A stretch of 64,000 nt of DNA. Origin: Saprospiraceae bacterium. GTDB taxonomy: Bacteria; Bacteroidota; Bacteroidia; Chitinophagales; Saprospiraceae. The position numbers and the translations under genes are program-made. The notes beneath the pieces were generated by a model that saw nothing but the letters and a program-made list of their open reading frames with translations, did no database searches and was not told the DNA's origin. Within the stretch, counting starts at the first letter, position 1. Each line of letters opens with the position of its first letter. Location of the stretch: contig JAHCHX010000003.1 of assembly GCA_026129545.1 (NCBI GenBank), positions 310,001 to 374,000 of the forward strand, given 5' to 3'. Positions 9,366 to 18,180 of the stretch are shown here, piece after piece.

Positions 9366-9980
9366 TTATTTCGAGTACAACTCGACAATCAACTGTTCGT
9401 TGATTTTTTCCGGTATCTGGTCGCGCTGCGGGTAGGTTAGGAAAATGCCCTGCATCTTATCAGGGTTCCATTCTAACCATCCGAATTGACGAACGTGACT
9501 TGTCTTTGCGCCTACATGGGTGATCACCATGTCTAAGCCTTTGGACTTGCCCCGAACAGCCACCACATCGCCGGGTTTCAGCGAATAGGAAGGTATATTG
9601 ACGACGTGGCCATTCACTGTTATGTGACGATGACTAACCAACTGACGGGCACCCCGACGAGTCGGTGAGATGCCCAAACGATACACCGTGTTGTCCAAGC
9701 GAGCCTCCAGCAACTGGAGCAAGACCTCACCCGTGACACCGTGGCGGCGCGTAGCATTGACAAAAGTCTTACGGAACTGACGCTCCAACACACCGTAGGT
9801 ATATTTAGCTTTTTGCTTTTCCTGCAATTGCTGCGAATAGTTGGAAGCCTGCTTCTTTTTCCGCGACAAGCCATGCTGGCCCGGCGGATATTTCCGACGC
9901 TCAAAGTATTTATCTACCCCGAATATCGGGTCGCCAAACGAACGGGCTTTTTTGGTGGTTGGTCCTGTATAACGAGCCAT
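9366..9980 (-). CDS. rpsD: 30S ribosomal protein S4
   Basis: 204 residues from the start MARYTGPTTKKARSFGDPIFG at 9980; the eight-residue in-frame extension upstream is not S4-like. The S4 RNA-binding domain lies at about 94-160 (RLDNTVYRLGISPTRRGARQLVSHRHITVNG). S4 nucleates 16S assembly and commonly represses its operon by binding mRNA. No N-terminal zinc-binding cysteines are present. Confidence 0.96.
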   Translation of the reverse strand: MARYTGPTTKKARSFGDPIFGVDKYFERRKYPPGQHGLSRKKKQASNYSQQLQEKQKAKYTYGVLERQFRKTFVNATRRHGVTGEVLLQLLEARLDNTVYRLGISPTRRGARQLVSHRHITVNGHVVNIPSYSLKPGDVVAVRGKSKGLDMVITHVGAKTSHVRQFGWLEWNPDKMQGIFLTYPQRDQIPEKINEQLIVELYSK

Positions 9981-10005
9981 TACTGAATGGTGTTGATTTG
10001 ACAAG

Positions 10006-10055
10006 TTGTTGATTTGTTGATTTGGGGGTTACTTGTCGAATCAACAAATCAACAA
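10006..10055. repeat. Inverted repeat in the rpsK-rpsD spacer
   Basis: Perfect 17-bp arms at 10006-10022 and 10039-10055, built from repeated TTGTTGATT and its complement, with a 16-nt loop. It would form a stable hairpin in the polycistronic mRNA just before rpsD. Confidence 0.75.
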
Positions 10056-10078
10056 ATAACCGAATCAACAGCAGAGTT

Positions 10079-10471
10079 TTAAACGCGGCGACGCTTGGGT
10101 GGGCGGCAGCCGTTGTGTGGCATTGGGGTCACGTCGTTGATGACTTGCACTTTGATGCCAGATTGGTCAATGGCGCGGATAGCGGCTTCACGACCCGAAC
10201 CCGGCCCCTTCACAAACACCTCCGCCGTGCGGATGCCTGCTTCAAAAGCTGTTTTGGCAGCATCGTTGGCAGCCACTTGGGCAGCATAGGGCGTGTTTTT
10301 CTTGGAGCCACGAAAACCGGCTTTGCCGGCTGAAGCCCAAGAGACAACTTCACCTTGCTTGTTGGTGATAGAGATAATGATGTTGTTGAAGCTAGCCTGA
10401 ATGAACACAATACCCTCCGGGGTCACTTTGACTTTGCGCTTAACAACCTTTTTTGCAGCTCCTTTTGCCAT
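10079..10471 (-). CDS. rpsK: 30S ribosomal protein S11
   Basis: 130 residues. Typical S11 core (FIQASFNNIIISITNKQGEVVSWASAGKAGFRGSKKNTPYAAQVAA) and C terminus (VTPMPHNGCRPPKRRRV). S11 lies on the small-subunit platform with S7 and S18. Spacer to rpsM about 109 nt with low-complexity sequence. Confidence 0.97.
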   Translation of the reverse strand: MAKGAAKKVVKRKVKVTPEGIVFIQASFNNIIISITNKQGEVVSWASAGKAGFRGSKKNTPYAAQVAANDAAKTAFEAGIRTAEVFVKGPGSGREAAIRAIDQSGIKVQVINDVTPMPHNGCRPPKRRRV

Positions 10472-10580
10472 TTTATTTCAATGTGCTAATGTGCTAATTT
10501 TGAAAGTGTGCCAATTGAAACTTAGAGAATGCTTGTGCTGGAAACTTATAAGCATGTTGTCACATTCTCGCATCAGCACA

Positions 10581-10958
10581 TTATTTCGTTGCTTTTTTCT
10601 TGTTTGCCACCGTTTTACGTTTGCCTTTACGGGTACGGGCATTGGTACGGGTACGCTGACCACGCAACGGGAGACCTTTGCGGTGGCGCAAGCCGCGGTA
10701 GCAACCGATGTCCATGAGACGCTTAATGTTCATCTGCACCTCGGCTTTGAGTTGGCCTTCGGTCTTGTATTCGTCGGCAATGATACGGGAGAGGATTTTG
10801 ATGTTCTCGTCCGTCCATTTTTCCACTTTGGTGTTTTCGTCAATACCTGCCTTATCCAGAATGGCTTTGGCAGTAGAAGGGCCAATGCCATAAATGTAGG
10901 TCAGACCAATGACCCCTCTTTTATTGCGGGGCAAATCCACGCCAGCTAAACGTGCCAT
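10581..10958 (-). CDS. rpsM: 30S ribosomal protein S13
   Basis: 125 residues. N terminus MARLAGVDLPRNKRGVIGLTYIYGIG and C-terminal basic tail (YRGLRHRKGLPLRGQRTRTNARTRKGKRKT) are diagnostic. It binds the 16S head and contacts P-site tRNA. Located between rpmJ and rpsK in the usual alpha-operon order. Confidence 0.97.
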   Translation of the reverse strand: MARLAGVDLPRNKRGVIGLTYIYGIGPSTAKAILDKAGIDENTKVEKWTDENIKILSRIIADEYKTEGQLKAEVQMNIKRLMDIGCYRGLRHRKGLPLRGQRTRTNARTRKGKRKTVANKKKATK

Positions 10959-11068
10959 TTTATTGTTGATTTGTTGATGTTGTTAATTTGTTGATTCGAA
11001 TGCGATTCGCGGAAGTCGAGCGGTTAATGTTAAATCAACGAAACAACGATTCCTCGAACCAACAGCCT

Positions 11069-11185
11069 TTATCCTTGCCGTTGTTTGAACTTTGGGTTTT
11101 TCTTGTTGATGACGTATAGCTTGCCTTTGCGGCGAACTATCTTGCAATCAACGGAGCGCTTCTTGATGGACGGACGGACTTTCAT
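11069..11185 (-). CDS. rpmJ: 50S ribosomal protein L36, zinc-free type
   Basis: 38 residues read directly: begins MKVRPSIKKRSVDCKIVRRK and ends NPKFKQRQG. It is the correct neighbour between infA and rpsM. Only one cysteine remains of the C-C-C-H zinc set of the classic form, so it is a C-minus paralogue that does not need zinc. Confidence 0.95.
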   Translation of the reverse strand: MKVRPSIKKRSVDCKIVRRKGKLYVINKKNPKFKQRQG

Positions 11186-11256
11186 GTCGGGTCGTATTTG
11201 CCAGTTTGCGAAAAAAATGCGTTTTCAATGCTTGGTCTTTCCTTGGGGTTGGGGTG

Positions 11257-11475
11257 TTATTTATAGCGGTAAATGATTCTACCTCTTGTCAAATCGTACG
11301 GCGACATTTCCACGGAAACCTTGTCGCCGGGAAGAATACGGATGTAGTGCATACGCATTTTGCCCGAGATGGTCGCCAGTATCACATGGCCGTTTTCCAA
11401 GCGTACTTTGAAGTTTGCGTTGGAGAGCGCCTCTGTGACTTCGCCGTCTTGTTTGATAATGTCTTCTTTTGCCAT
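11257..11475 (-). CDS. infA: Translation initiation factor IF-1
   Basis: 72 residues, an S1/OB-fold protein: MAKEDIIKQDGEVTEALSNANFKVRLENGHVILATISGKMRMHYIRILPGDKV in two parts, with ending LTRGRIIYRYK. It occupies the 30S A site during initiation with IF-2 and IF-3. A TAnnTTTG-like GACCTTTG lies near 11503-11510 upstream of it, so a weak internal promoter is possible. Confidence 0.97.
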   Translation of the reverse strand: MAKEDIIKQDGEVTEALSNANFKVRLENGHVILATISGKMRMHYIRILPGDKVSVEMSPYDLTRGRIIYRYK

Positions 11476-11508
11476 AAAAACCCTTCCTGAATTTCGGGGT
11501 GCAAAGGT

Positions 11509-12363
11509 CTAATTTTTCGGGTAAACTTCCTTCAACGATTTGTTATTTTTTATTGCCTCCAAAATGAACTCGTGCGTGGAGAGAATATCGGCCTTCGATC
11601 TTCTCACGGCCACCGAGTGTTCATAGTGTGCGCTGGGGCCACGGTCGCGTGCATGAATCGTCCAACCGTCCTCATCCTGATACACATCTCTGGTTCCCAG
11701 ATTTATCATAGGCTCAATCGCCAACACCAATCCGTCAAGTAACAGCGGGCCTTTGCCTCGCTTGCCGTAGTTGGGCACTTCGGGGTCCTCGTGTAGTGAC
11801 CGCCCGACTCCATGACCAACTAAATCTCTCACCACATAGTATTTGTGTTGGCGCTCACAGTATTCTTGAACCGCGAATGCAATATCGCCCACTCTTTTGC
11901 CATGCACTGCTTGCTCGATTGCCTTGTAAAGAGAGGCGTATGTGACGCTCAGCAGCTCCATCGTTGGCTCTCCCACGTTGGCAAACGCAAAAGTGAAGGC
12001 CGCGTCGCCATAGAATCCGTCCAATTCCACCCCGCAATCAATAGAGACGATGTCATCCTCCTTGAACTCTCTCTTGCTTGGGATGCCATGCACCACAATA
12101 TCGTTGTAAGAGATGCAAAGAGAGCCGGGGAAAGGATTGTCGGCATCGCCATAACCCTTGAACGCTGGCCGCCCCTTGTGGTCGCGGATGAATTCTTCGG
12201 CAGCCTTGTCAATTTCAGCACCCGTGATGCCCGGCCTGAGCAGACTTGCGACGTGACCCAATGTTTTGGAAACAACCAAGTTGGCTTTCCGCATCATCTC
12301 GATTTCGTCGTTCGTTTTGTAAAAGACACGTTTGCCTTCAATGCCGCTCGAAAAAATTCCCAT
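11509..12363 (-). CDS. map: Methionine aminopeptidase, type I
   Basis: 284 residues. It removes the initiator methionine from nascent chains. The pita-bread fold ligands are visible: H near YNDIVVHGIPS, D in SIDCGVELDGFYGDAAFTF, H in VGHGVGRSLHEDPEVPNYG, E in LAIEPMINLG and E in YEHSVAVR. It lies between secY and infA, a common arrangement. There is no N-terminal SH3 or zinc extension. Confidence 0.96.
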   Translation of the reverse strand: MGIFSSGIEGKRVFYKTNDEIEMMRKANLVVSKTLGHVASLLRPGITGAEIDKAAEEFIRDHKGRPAFKGYGDADNPFPGSLCISYNDIVVHGIPSKREFKEDDIVSIDCGVELDGFYGDAAFTFAFANVGEPTMELLSVTYASLYKAIEQAVHGKRVGDIAFAVQEYCERQHKYYVVRDLVGHGVGRSLHEDPEVPNYGKRGKGPLLLDGLVLAIEPMINLGTRDVYQDEDGWTIHARDRGPSAHYEHSVAVRRSKADILSTHEFILEAIKNNKSLKEVYPKN

Positions 12364-12365
12364 TT

Positions 12366-12459
12366 TTAAAATTCACTAATTTGATAATGAGGATAATGTG
12401 ACAATTTTCCAATCTGCCGATTTTCAAATTACGCTATTATCACATTATCAAATTCAGGT
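12366..12459. repeat. AT-rich inverted repeat between secY and map
   Basis: The spacer holds an imperfect palindrome of GATAATGTGA-like words on the left half and their complements (TATTATCACATTATCAAATT) on the right half. Confidence 0.6.
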
Positions 12460-13824
12460 TTACTGAGGCTGGCCTACTTGGACACCCGAAGTGGAGCGCC
12501 CTTGAATGCGGCCTGATTTTATCAGGCCATCATATTTCTGTGTCAGCAGGTAGCTTTCTATGACTTGAAGTGTGTCAAGTGCCACACCGACCATAATCAA
12601 CAGGGTGGTGCCTCCGAAAAACAGCGCGAACTGCTGGTTGACACCGAGAGAAGCCGCGATGGAGGGCAAAATACCGATGAAGCCTAAGAATATCGCGCCC
12701 GGTAGCGTGATGCGGGTCATGATGTTGTCAATGTACTCTGAGGTGGCTTCGCCGGGCTTGACGCCGGGGATGAAAGCGTTGCTGCGCTTGAGGTATTCTG
12801 CGTAGTTCTGCGGATTTATCATCAACGCCGTGTAAACATAGGTGAACACGACAATGAGGAGGAAGAAAAGCGCATTGTAGCCGAATGAATAGATGTCGTT
12901 GAACATGTGAATACGACCCGTGTTCACATCTTCTCCAGACATATATTGCAAAGCGGTGGCTGGCAGGAACATCAATGCCTGAGCAAAGATGATGGGCATC
13001 ACGCCCGCAGAATTGACTTTCAAAGGCAGATAATCGCGGGCGCTCGCGGTGGGCAGTGCTCCGCCTGAACGCCCCACCATTCGCTTGGCAAATTGAATCG
13101 GTATTCTCCTGACACCCTGAATAACCAAAATAGTGGCCATGACAATCAGGAAGAAGAGTGCCAATTCGACAAAGAATATCAGCAGCTTGTTGTCACCAAA
13201 CAATTTTTGGAACTCAAACACGAATGCCTGTGGGAGTCGTGCGATGATGCCAGCCTGAATGATGAGCGATATACCGTTGCCAACTCCTTTATCCGTGATT
13301 CGTTCGCCGAGCCACATACAAAATATGGTGCCCGCCGTTAGGATGATGATATTGGTAAACCAAAACAGTCCGTCGGGAATATCGGGTGAAACGGCGCCGG
13401 GGATGCTTCTTACCAACTGCAAATACCCCCCACCTTGCACCAAAGTGATGGCGATGGTGAGCATACGGGTAATCTGGTTGAGGCGCTTGCGGCCACTCTC
13501 CCCTTCTTTTGTTTGCAAACGCTGGAAATAGGGCACGGCAAAGCCCAGCAATTGCACGATAATCGAAGCAGTGATGTATGGCATGACACCGAGGGCGAAT
13601 ATGGCCGCGTTGTCGAAGGCTCCACCCGTGAAAACGTTGATGAGGCCGAGCAGGTCATTGGCGCTGCGGTTTGATGCGTTTTTGGCCAGCGCAGCAGGCA
13701 CCACACCGGGAAGCACCACGAACGTGCCGACGCGATAAATCAGCAACAGCGCAAGTGTGAAGAGTATGCGCTGACGGAGTTCCTTGATGCTCCAGATATT
13801 TTGAAGAACTGTAAACAGTTTCAT
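12460..13824 (-). CDS. secY: Protein translocase channel SecY
   Basis: 454 residues with about ten membrane segments. Signatures include GVMPYITASIIVQLL near residue 85 and FGGTTLLIMVGVALDTLQVIESYLL near the C terminus. It forms the SecYEG channel for secreted and inner-membrane proteins. It follows rplO by 14 nt in transcription order, so the two are probably translationally coupled. Confidence 0.97.
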   Translation of the reverse strand: MKLFTVLQNIWSIKELRQRILFTLALLLIYRVGTFVVLPGVVPAALAKNASNRSANDLLGLINVFTGGAFDNAAIFALGVMPYITASIIVQLLGFAVPYFQRLQTKEGESGRKRLNQITRMLTIAITLVQGGGYLQLVRSIPGAVSPDIPDGLFWFTNIIILTAGTIFCMWLGERITDKGVGNGISLIIQAGIIARLPQAFVFEFQKLFGDNKLLIFFVELALFFLIVMATILVIQGVRRIPIQFAKRMVGRSGGALPTASARDYLPLKVNSAGVMPIIFAQALMFLPATALQYMSGEDVNTGRIHMFNDIYSFGYNALFFLLIVVFTYVYTALMINPQNYAEYLKRSNAFIPGVKPGEATSEYIDNIMTRITLPGAIFLGFIGILPSIAASLGVNQQFALFFGGTTLLIMVGVALDTLQVIESYLLTQKYDGLIKSGRIQGRSTSGVQVGQPQ

Positions 13825-13838
13825 GTACGAAGTGCGAT

Positions 13839-14285
13839 TTAAACGAGTTCAACGCTCCCGCCTGCTGCTTCGATGGCGGCTTTGGCGGAGGCCGAAATAG
13901 CGTGTACCTTGATGTTGACTTTTGAGGTCAGAGCGCCGTTGCCAAGCACTTTGATTTTATCGCTGGCTCTGGCTATGCCCGCTGCCACAAGGGCCGCCAC
14001 ATCAAAGGTGTTGTTGCTGGTCTTCTGCACCAAGTCTTCTAATTTGCCCAGATTCAAGGGCACATAGTCCACTCGATTGATATTCTTGAAACCACGCTTG
14101 GGCAACCGACGCTGCATAGGAGTCTGGCCACCTTCAAAGTGGCGCTTCTCTTTGGAGCCGCTACGCGCCTTGTCGCCTTTGTGACCGCGAGTGGAGGTGC
14201 CACCACGACCCGAACCTGTGCCGCGACCGATGCGTTTGCGTGATTTGACTGAACCTTCCGTTGGGCGAAGATTTGAGAGTTCCAT
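13839..14285 (-). CDS. rplO: 50S ribosomal protein L15
   Basis: 148 residues. The glycine/arginine-rich N terminus (KRIGRGTGSGRGGTSTRGHKGDKARSG) and MQRRLPKRGFKNINRVDYV are diagnostic. L15 joins late 50S assembly. The C-terminal half is the usual globular domain (KVLGNGALTSKVNIKVHAISASAKAAIEAAGG). Confidence 0.96.
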   Translation of the reverse strand: MELSNLRPTEGSVKSRKRIGRGTGSGRGGTSTRGHKGDKARSGSKEKRHFEGGQTPMQRRLPKRGFKNINRVDYVPLNLGKLEDLVQKTSNNTFDVAALVAAGIARASDKIKVLGNGALTSKVNIKVHAISASAKAAIEAAGGSVELV

Positions 14286-14405
14286 TGCTGAATTTTATTC
14301 GATGTAAAGACCCTCGAAAAAACTTGAAGGTCTCTTAGTTTGAACGATTGAATTGTCGTGCCCGTCGTCGCTTGCTGAACTACATCGGCGGGTTTTGCTC
14401 TCTTT

Positions 14406-14585
14406 TCAGGCTTTGTCTACCTGAACAAGGTGGTTGACCACGCGCAACATTCCCTCAATTTGGGGAGTAGCCTCATGCTCCACCGTTTGGTGCATCTTGC
14501 GGAAGCCCAATGCCTTGAGCGTGTCTTTCTGACGTTTGGTTTTGTCAATCGGGCTTTTTACCAGCGTAATTTTTACTTTGCTCAT
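14406..14585 (-). CDS. rpmD: 50S ribosomal protein L30
   Basis: 59 residues read directly: begins MSKVKITLVKSPIDKTKRQK, with TLKALGFRKMHQTVEHE and MLRVVNHLVQVDKA following. It lies between rpsE and rplO as in the spc operon. Confidence 0.95.
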   Translation of the reverse strand: MSKVKITLVKSPIDKTKRQKDTLKALGFRKMHQTVEHEATPQIEGMLRVVNHLVQVDKA

Positions 14586-14592
14586 TTTCGTT

Positions 14593-14662
14593 GTCCGTTG
14601 AACGTTGTTCGTTGAACGTTGCTCGTTGAAACCAATACTTCGGAACGAACAACGAGCAACAA
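14593..14662. repeat. Inverted word-repeat in the rpsE-rpmD spacer
   Basis: Words GTTGAACGTTGTTCGTTGAA on the left are mirrored by AACGAACAACGAGCAAC on the right around a short loop with CTTCGG. Confidence 0.6.
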
Positions 14663-14666
14663 AGAA

Positions 14667-15188
14667 TTAGCCGTTGAATAGTTTTTCCATCGAAATGCCG
14701 CGCTGACGCGCCACTTCTATCGGGCTGCGCAAGCTCGTGAGAGCGGCGATGGTCGCTTTCACCACGTTGTGCGGATTGGAGGAGCCTTGTGACTTAGCCA
14801 GCACGTCGTGTACGCCAGCGGCTTCCAACACTGCACGCATGGCACCACCTGCAATTACGCCCGTGCCGTGTGCGGCGGGTTTGATGAGCACGCGACCTGC
14901 GTCGTACTTGCCGCGCGCCTCGTGTGGGATGGTGCCGTTCAGAATGGGCACTTTCACGAGGTTCTTCTCGGCATCTTTCACCGCTTTGGCGATTGCTTCC
15001 GATACCTCGCGTGCCTTGCCCAAGCCTTGCCCCACTTGGCCTTTCCCGTCGCCCACTACCACAACGGCAGCGAAGCTGAACGTCCGGCCACCTTTGGTGA
15101 CTTTGGCCACGCGATTGAGCGACACGAGTTTTTCTTTGAGACCCGATTCTTCCGCGGCGCGGGTGTTGTCTCTTTCTTGCCTTGCCAT
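14667..15188 (-). CDS. rpsE: 30S ribosomal protein S5
   Basis: 173 residues. N-terminal dsRBD-like domain (KLVSLNRVAKVTKGGRTFSFAAVVVVGDGKGQVGQGLGKAREV) and C-terminal domain (GRVLIKPAAHGTGVIAGGAMRAVLEAAGVHDVLAKSQGSSNPHN). It takes part in decoding fidelity near S4. Confidence 0.97.
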   Translation of the reverse strand: MARQERDNTRAAEESGLKEKLVSLNRVAKVTKGGRTFSFAAVVVVGDGKGQVGQGLGKAREVSEAIAKAVKDAEKNLVKVPILNGTIPHEARGKYDAGRVLIKPAAHGTGVIAGGAMRAVLEAAGVHDVLAKSQGSSNPHNVVKATIAALTSLRSPIEVARQRGISMEKLFNG

Positions 15189-15294
15189 GATGCTTTGCTG
15201 TTATTTATTTTGTTGATTTGGTTATGTTGGTCCGTGCGCTGATTTGAACTTGCTTTTTCAAATCGTCGAAAACCAACTAAACAAATAACCATTT

Positions 15295-15636
15295 TTAAAA
15301 TTGAAGTCCTCCTTCACGAGCGCCGTCGGCCAAAGCCTTCACGCGACCGTGGTAGAGATAACCGCCTCTGTCGAAAACCACCGCCTCGATTCCGGCGGAC
15401 TTGGCTTTCTCAGCGATAAGTTTGCCTACTTCTGCCGCCTGTTCAGTCTTGGTGCCTTTAAGACCGGCCGAGCTGGCTGCCACCAATGTGTGCCCCTTGA
15501 GGTCGTCCACTATTTGGCAGTAGATGGCTTTATTGGAACGGAACACGTTTAGACGCGGGCGTTCTGGCGTTCCGTTGACTTTTTTGCGAATCCGCAAGTG
15601 GATGCGCTTGCGGCTCTGTTGTCTGGTGCGTTTCAT
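15295..15636 (-). CDS. rplR: 50S ribosomal protein L18
   Basis: 113 residues. RIRKKVNGTPERPRLNVFRSNKAIYCQIVDD and the C terminus FDRGGYLYHGRVKALADGAREGGLQF are typical. It binds 5S rRNA together with L5. Located between rplF and rpsE. Confidence 0.97.
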   Translation of the reverse strand: MKRTRQQSRKRIHLRIRKKVNGTPERPRLNVFRSNKAIYCQIVDDLKGHTLVAASSAGLKGTKTEQAAEVGKLIAEKAKSAGIEAVVFDRGGYLYHGRVKALADGAREGGLQF

Positions 15637-15735
15637 TGTCGCTTATCAAATTGTTGCCCCGATTTCCGACCGGGACATTGATTGTTGATTGTTCACTGCC
15701 GATTGATTTGAGAACGGGGAATCGGCAAGTTAAGA

Positions 15736-16296
15736 TTACTTCTTCGCGCCAGCAGTTTTGCCAGCCTTGCGGCGAATCTGCTCACCCTTGAACATGATAC
15801 CCTTGCCTTTGTAGGGTTCAGGCTTGCGGAAGGAGCGAATCTTGGCGCATACTTGCCCTAGGAGTTCCTTGTCGGTGCCTTCAAGGCGAATCAACGGCGG
15901 CGAGCCTTTTTCCATGGCCGTCGTCAGTTTGATTTCCGAGGGAACGTAGAACATCACTGGGTGCGAGTAACCAATTGTGAGTGTCAGAAGGTTGCCTTGG
16001 TTTTCGACGCGATAACCGACACCGATGACTTCCATCTCACGAGTATAGCCTTCGCTGACACCCACCACGAGATTGTTGATGAGTGCACGGTAGAGGCCAT
16101 GCAACGCACGATGGCGCTTTTGGTCGGTGGGACGCTCGACCGTGAGCGTGCCATCTTCCACTTTTACCTTAATGTCTGGGTCCACTTTTTGGGAAAGGGA
16201 GCCTTTCGGGCCTTTCACAGTGACCGTATTGTCGGAGGCCACCGAAACTTCCACTTTTGCGGGAAGCGTTATCGGCAATTTACCAATGCGTGACAT
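15736..16296 (-). CDS. rplF: 50S ribosomal protein L6
   Basis: 186 residues. Starts MSRIGKLPITLPAKVEV and shows the L6 signature in the C-terminal repeat (KIRSFRKPEPYKGKGIMFKGE). It lies near the factor-binding site and the sarcin-ricin loop. The lysine-rich tail (RRKAGKTAGAKK) is normal. Confidence 0.97.
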   Translation of the reverse strand: MSRIGKLPITLPAKVEVSVASDNTVTVKGPKGSLSQKVDPDIKVKVEDGTLTVERPTDQKRHRALHGLYRALINNLVVGVSEGYTREMEVIGVGYRVENQGNLLTLTIGYSHPVMFYVPSEIKLTTAMEKGSPPLIRLEGTDKELLGQVCAKIRSFRKPEPYKGKGIMFKGEQIRRKAGKTAGAKK

Positions 16297-16396
16297 ATCG
16301 CAGATGAGTTCTTAGTTTCTGATTTAGAATGATTTAGAGGGATTTAGAATGATTTAGAAAACTCAATGGGCTAAATACTCTAAAAACCCTCCAACT

Positions 16397-16807
16397 TCAA
16401 CTGATGTAGCAGAGCAATTCGCCGCCGACGTTCATTTCGCGTGCTTTCTTATCAGTCATCACCCCTTTGGAGGTTGACACGATCATAACGCCTAGGCCAT
16501 TGATGATGCGCGGAATGTTGGCGGATCCGGCAAATTTGCGCAAGCCTGGACGACTGACGCGCACCAGCTCACGGATGACTGGTTGCTTCGTTTGCGGGTC
16601 GTACTTGAGTGCAATTTTGATGAGGCCCTGCTTGTTCTCGGCATTCTTGTCCTCGAACGTATATTTGAGTATGTAACCCTGGTCGTACAGTATTTCCGTG
16701 ATCGCCTGCTTTAGTTTGGACGACGGAATCTCTACGATGCGATGACCAGCCATCTGCGCGTTGCGGATGCGGGTCAAATAGTCTGCTATCGGGTCGGTGA
16801 CGTGCAT
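16397..16807 (-). CDS. rpsH: 30S ribosomal protein S8
   Basis: 136 residues. N terminus MHVTDPIADYLTRIRNAQMAGH and C-terminal signature VSTSKGVMTDKKAREMNVGGELLCYIS. S8 binds the central domain of 16S rRNA and in many bacteria represses the spc operon by binding its mRNA. Confidence 0.97.
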   Translation of the reverse strand: MHVTDPIADYLTRIRNAQMAGHRIVEIPSSKLKQAITEILYDQGYILKYTFEDKNAENKQGLIKIALKYDPQTKQPVIRELVRVSRPGLRKFAGSANIPRIINGLGVMIVSTSKGVMTDKKAREMNVGGELLCYIS

Positions 16808-16810
16808 TGT

Positions 16811-16868
16811 ATCAAAAGTTGATAGTTGTTGGTTGTTAGTTGTTGGTTGTTGGTTGTTGGTTGTTGGT
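16811..16868. repeat. GTTGGTT tandem microsatellite in the rpsN-rpsH spacer
   Basis: Seven-base units GTTGTTG / GTTGGTT repeat about six to seven times, followed by partly complementary CAACGAAACAACGG words at 16883-16917. A closely similar tract occurs at 18556-18596 before rplN. Confidence 0.75.
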
Positions 16869-16919
16869 TCATATTTTTTTCAAACGAACAACGAAACAAC
16901 GGTCAACGAACAACGGATT

Positions 16920-17189
16920 TTACCACGAGGCTTTCGTGACTCCGGGAATTTTGCCGTAAAGGGCCATTTCACGGAATTTGACGCGGCATATACCGAACTT
17001 GCGCATATAGCCTTTCGGGCGGCCAGTGAGCAAGCAGCGGTTGTGCAAGCGAATGGGGTTGGAATTGCGCGGGAGTTTGTCCAATGCGTCATAGTTGCCT
17101 TCTTCTTTGAGCTTCTTGCGGAGCTCGGCGTATTTTGCAACCAAACGCTGGCGTTTTTTCTCGCGGGCAATAACTGATTTTTTTGCCAT
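16920..17189 (-). CDS. rpsN: 30S ribosomal protein S14, zinc-free type
   Basis: 89 residues, starting MAKKSVIAREKKRQRLVAKYA. The body RCLLTGRPKGYMRKFGICRVKFREMA lacks the CxxC pairs of the zinc form. It lies in the 30S head. Located between rplE and rpsH. Confidence 0.97.
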   Translation of the reverse strand: MAKKSVIAREKKRQRLVAKYAELRKKLKEEGNYDALDKLPRNSNPIRLHNRCLLTGRPKGYMRKFGICRVKFREMALYGKIPGVTKASW

Positions 17190-17225
17190 TGTGCTCTTAT
17201 ATCGAGTTGAGAATGAGAGTCTTGG

Positions 17226-17780
17226 TTATTTTTTCACAAACGGCATCCCGATTTCCTTCAGCAGGGCAAAAGCCTCGGCATCTGTGTTGGCGGTGGTGAC
17301 AAATGTGATGTCCATGCCCATGATTTTCGACACTTTGTCAATGTCTATTTCAGGGAATATGATTTGTTCGGTGATGCCCATGGTGAAGTTGCCGCGCCCG
17401 TCGAACGATTTGTCGTTCACGCCGCGAAAGTCGCGCACGCGGGGCAAGGCCACATTGATGAGGCGGTCGAGGAATTCGTACATACGCTCGCCGCGCAGCG
17501 TCACGCGCACGCCAATCGGCATCCCTTCGCGCAATTTGAAGTTCGACACGGAGGTGCGAGCCTTGGTTGGCACTGCTTTTTGACCGACGATGGTCGTCAG
17601 CTCGGTAGCAGCGTTGTCCACCATTTTTTTATCGCCCGTCGCGTCGCCGATACCTTGGTTGACGCATATCTTGGTCAAACGCGGCACTTGCATGACGGAG
17701 GTATAGTTGAACTGCTGCATGAGCGCAGGCACAACTTCTTTCTGGTATTTTGTCTTGAGACGAGGTATGTATTTCATCAC
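17226..17780 (-). CDS. rplE: 50S ribosomal protein L5
   Basis: 184 residues. VMQVPRLTKICVNQGIGDA and the ending MGITEQIIFPEIDIDKVSKIMGMDITFVTTANTDAEA are diagnostic. It binds 5S rRNA and contacts the small-subunit head. Its start overlaps the end of rplX by 4 nt, indicating translational coupling. Confidence 0.97.
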   Translation of the reverse strand: MMKYIPRLKTKYQKEVVPALMQQFNYTSVMQVPRLTKICVNQGIGDATGDKKMVDNAATELTTIVGQKAVPTKARTSVSNFKLREGMPIGVRVTLRGERMYEFLDRLINVALPRVRDFRGVNDKSFDGRGNFTMGITEQIIFPEIDIDKVSKIMGMDITFVTTANTDAEAFALLKEIGMPFVKK

Positions 17781-18121
17781 TTAATGACGTTTCCAGTTTT
17801 CTTTGAATAGCGAACGCTTACACCATCTTCTTGGCGACGACCGACGCGGGTCGGCTCGCCTGTTTTGGGGTCGAGCAACGCGAGGTTCGATATGTGAATG
17901 GTGGCTTCCATTTCTTGGATGCCGCCAGGCTCGTTTTGGGTGGCTTTGACGTGTTTTTTCACGATGTTGACTCCTTCCACGATGGCGCGGTTTTTATCGG
18001 GGAAAACCTGGAGCACTTGCCCGGTCTTGCCTTTGTCGTCGCCAGCCAACACCATTACTGTGTCGCCCTTGCGGACGTGCAATTTGGGTGCAAAGCGTTT
18101 TACTTTATGTTTCGTTGCCAT
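17777..18121 (-). CDS. rplX: 50S ribosomal protein L24
   Basis: 114 residues. KOW motif near the N terminus (VRKGDTVMVLAGDDKGKTGQVLQVFPDKNRAIVEGVNIVKKHVK). An early 50S assembly protein. It overlaps rplE by 4 nt. Confidence 0.97.
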   Translation of the reverse strand: MATKHKVKRFAPKLHVRKGDTVMVLAGDDKGKTGQVLQVFPDKNRAIVEGVNIVKKHVKATQNEPGGIQEMEATIHISNLALLDPKTGEPTRVGRRQEDGVSVRYSKKTGNVIK

Positions 18122-18180
18122 TTTGATAATGTGCTAATGTGGCAATTTGATGATGTGGTCAATGTGGCCACATTGAATGT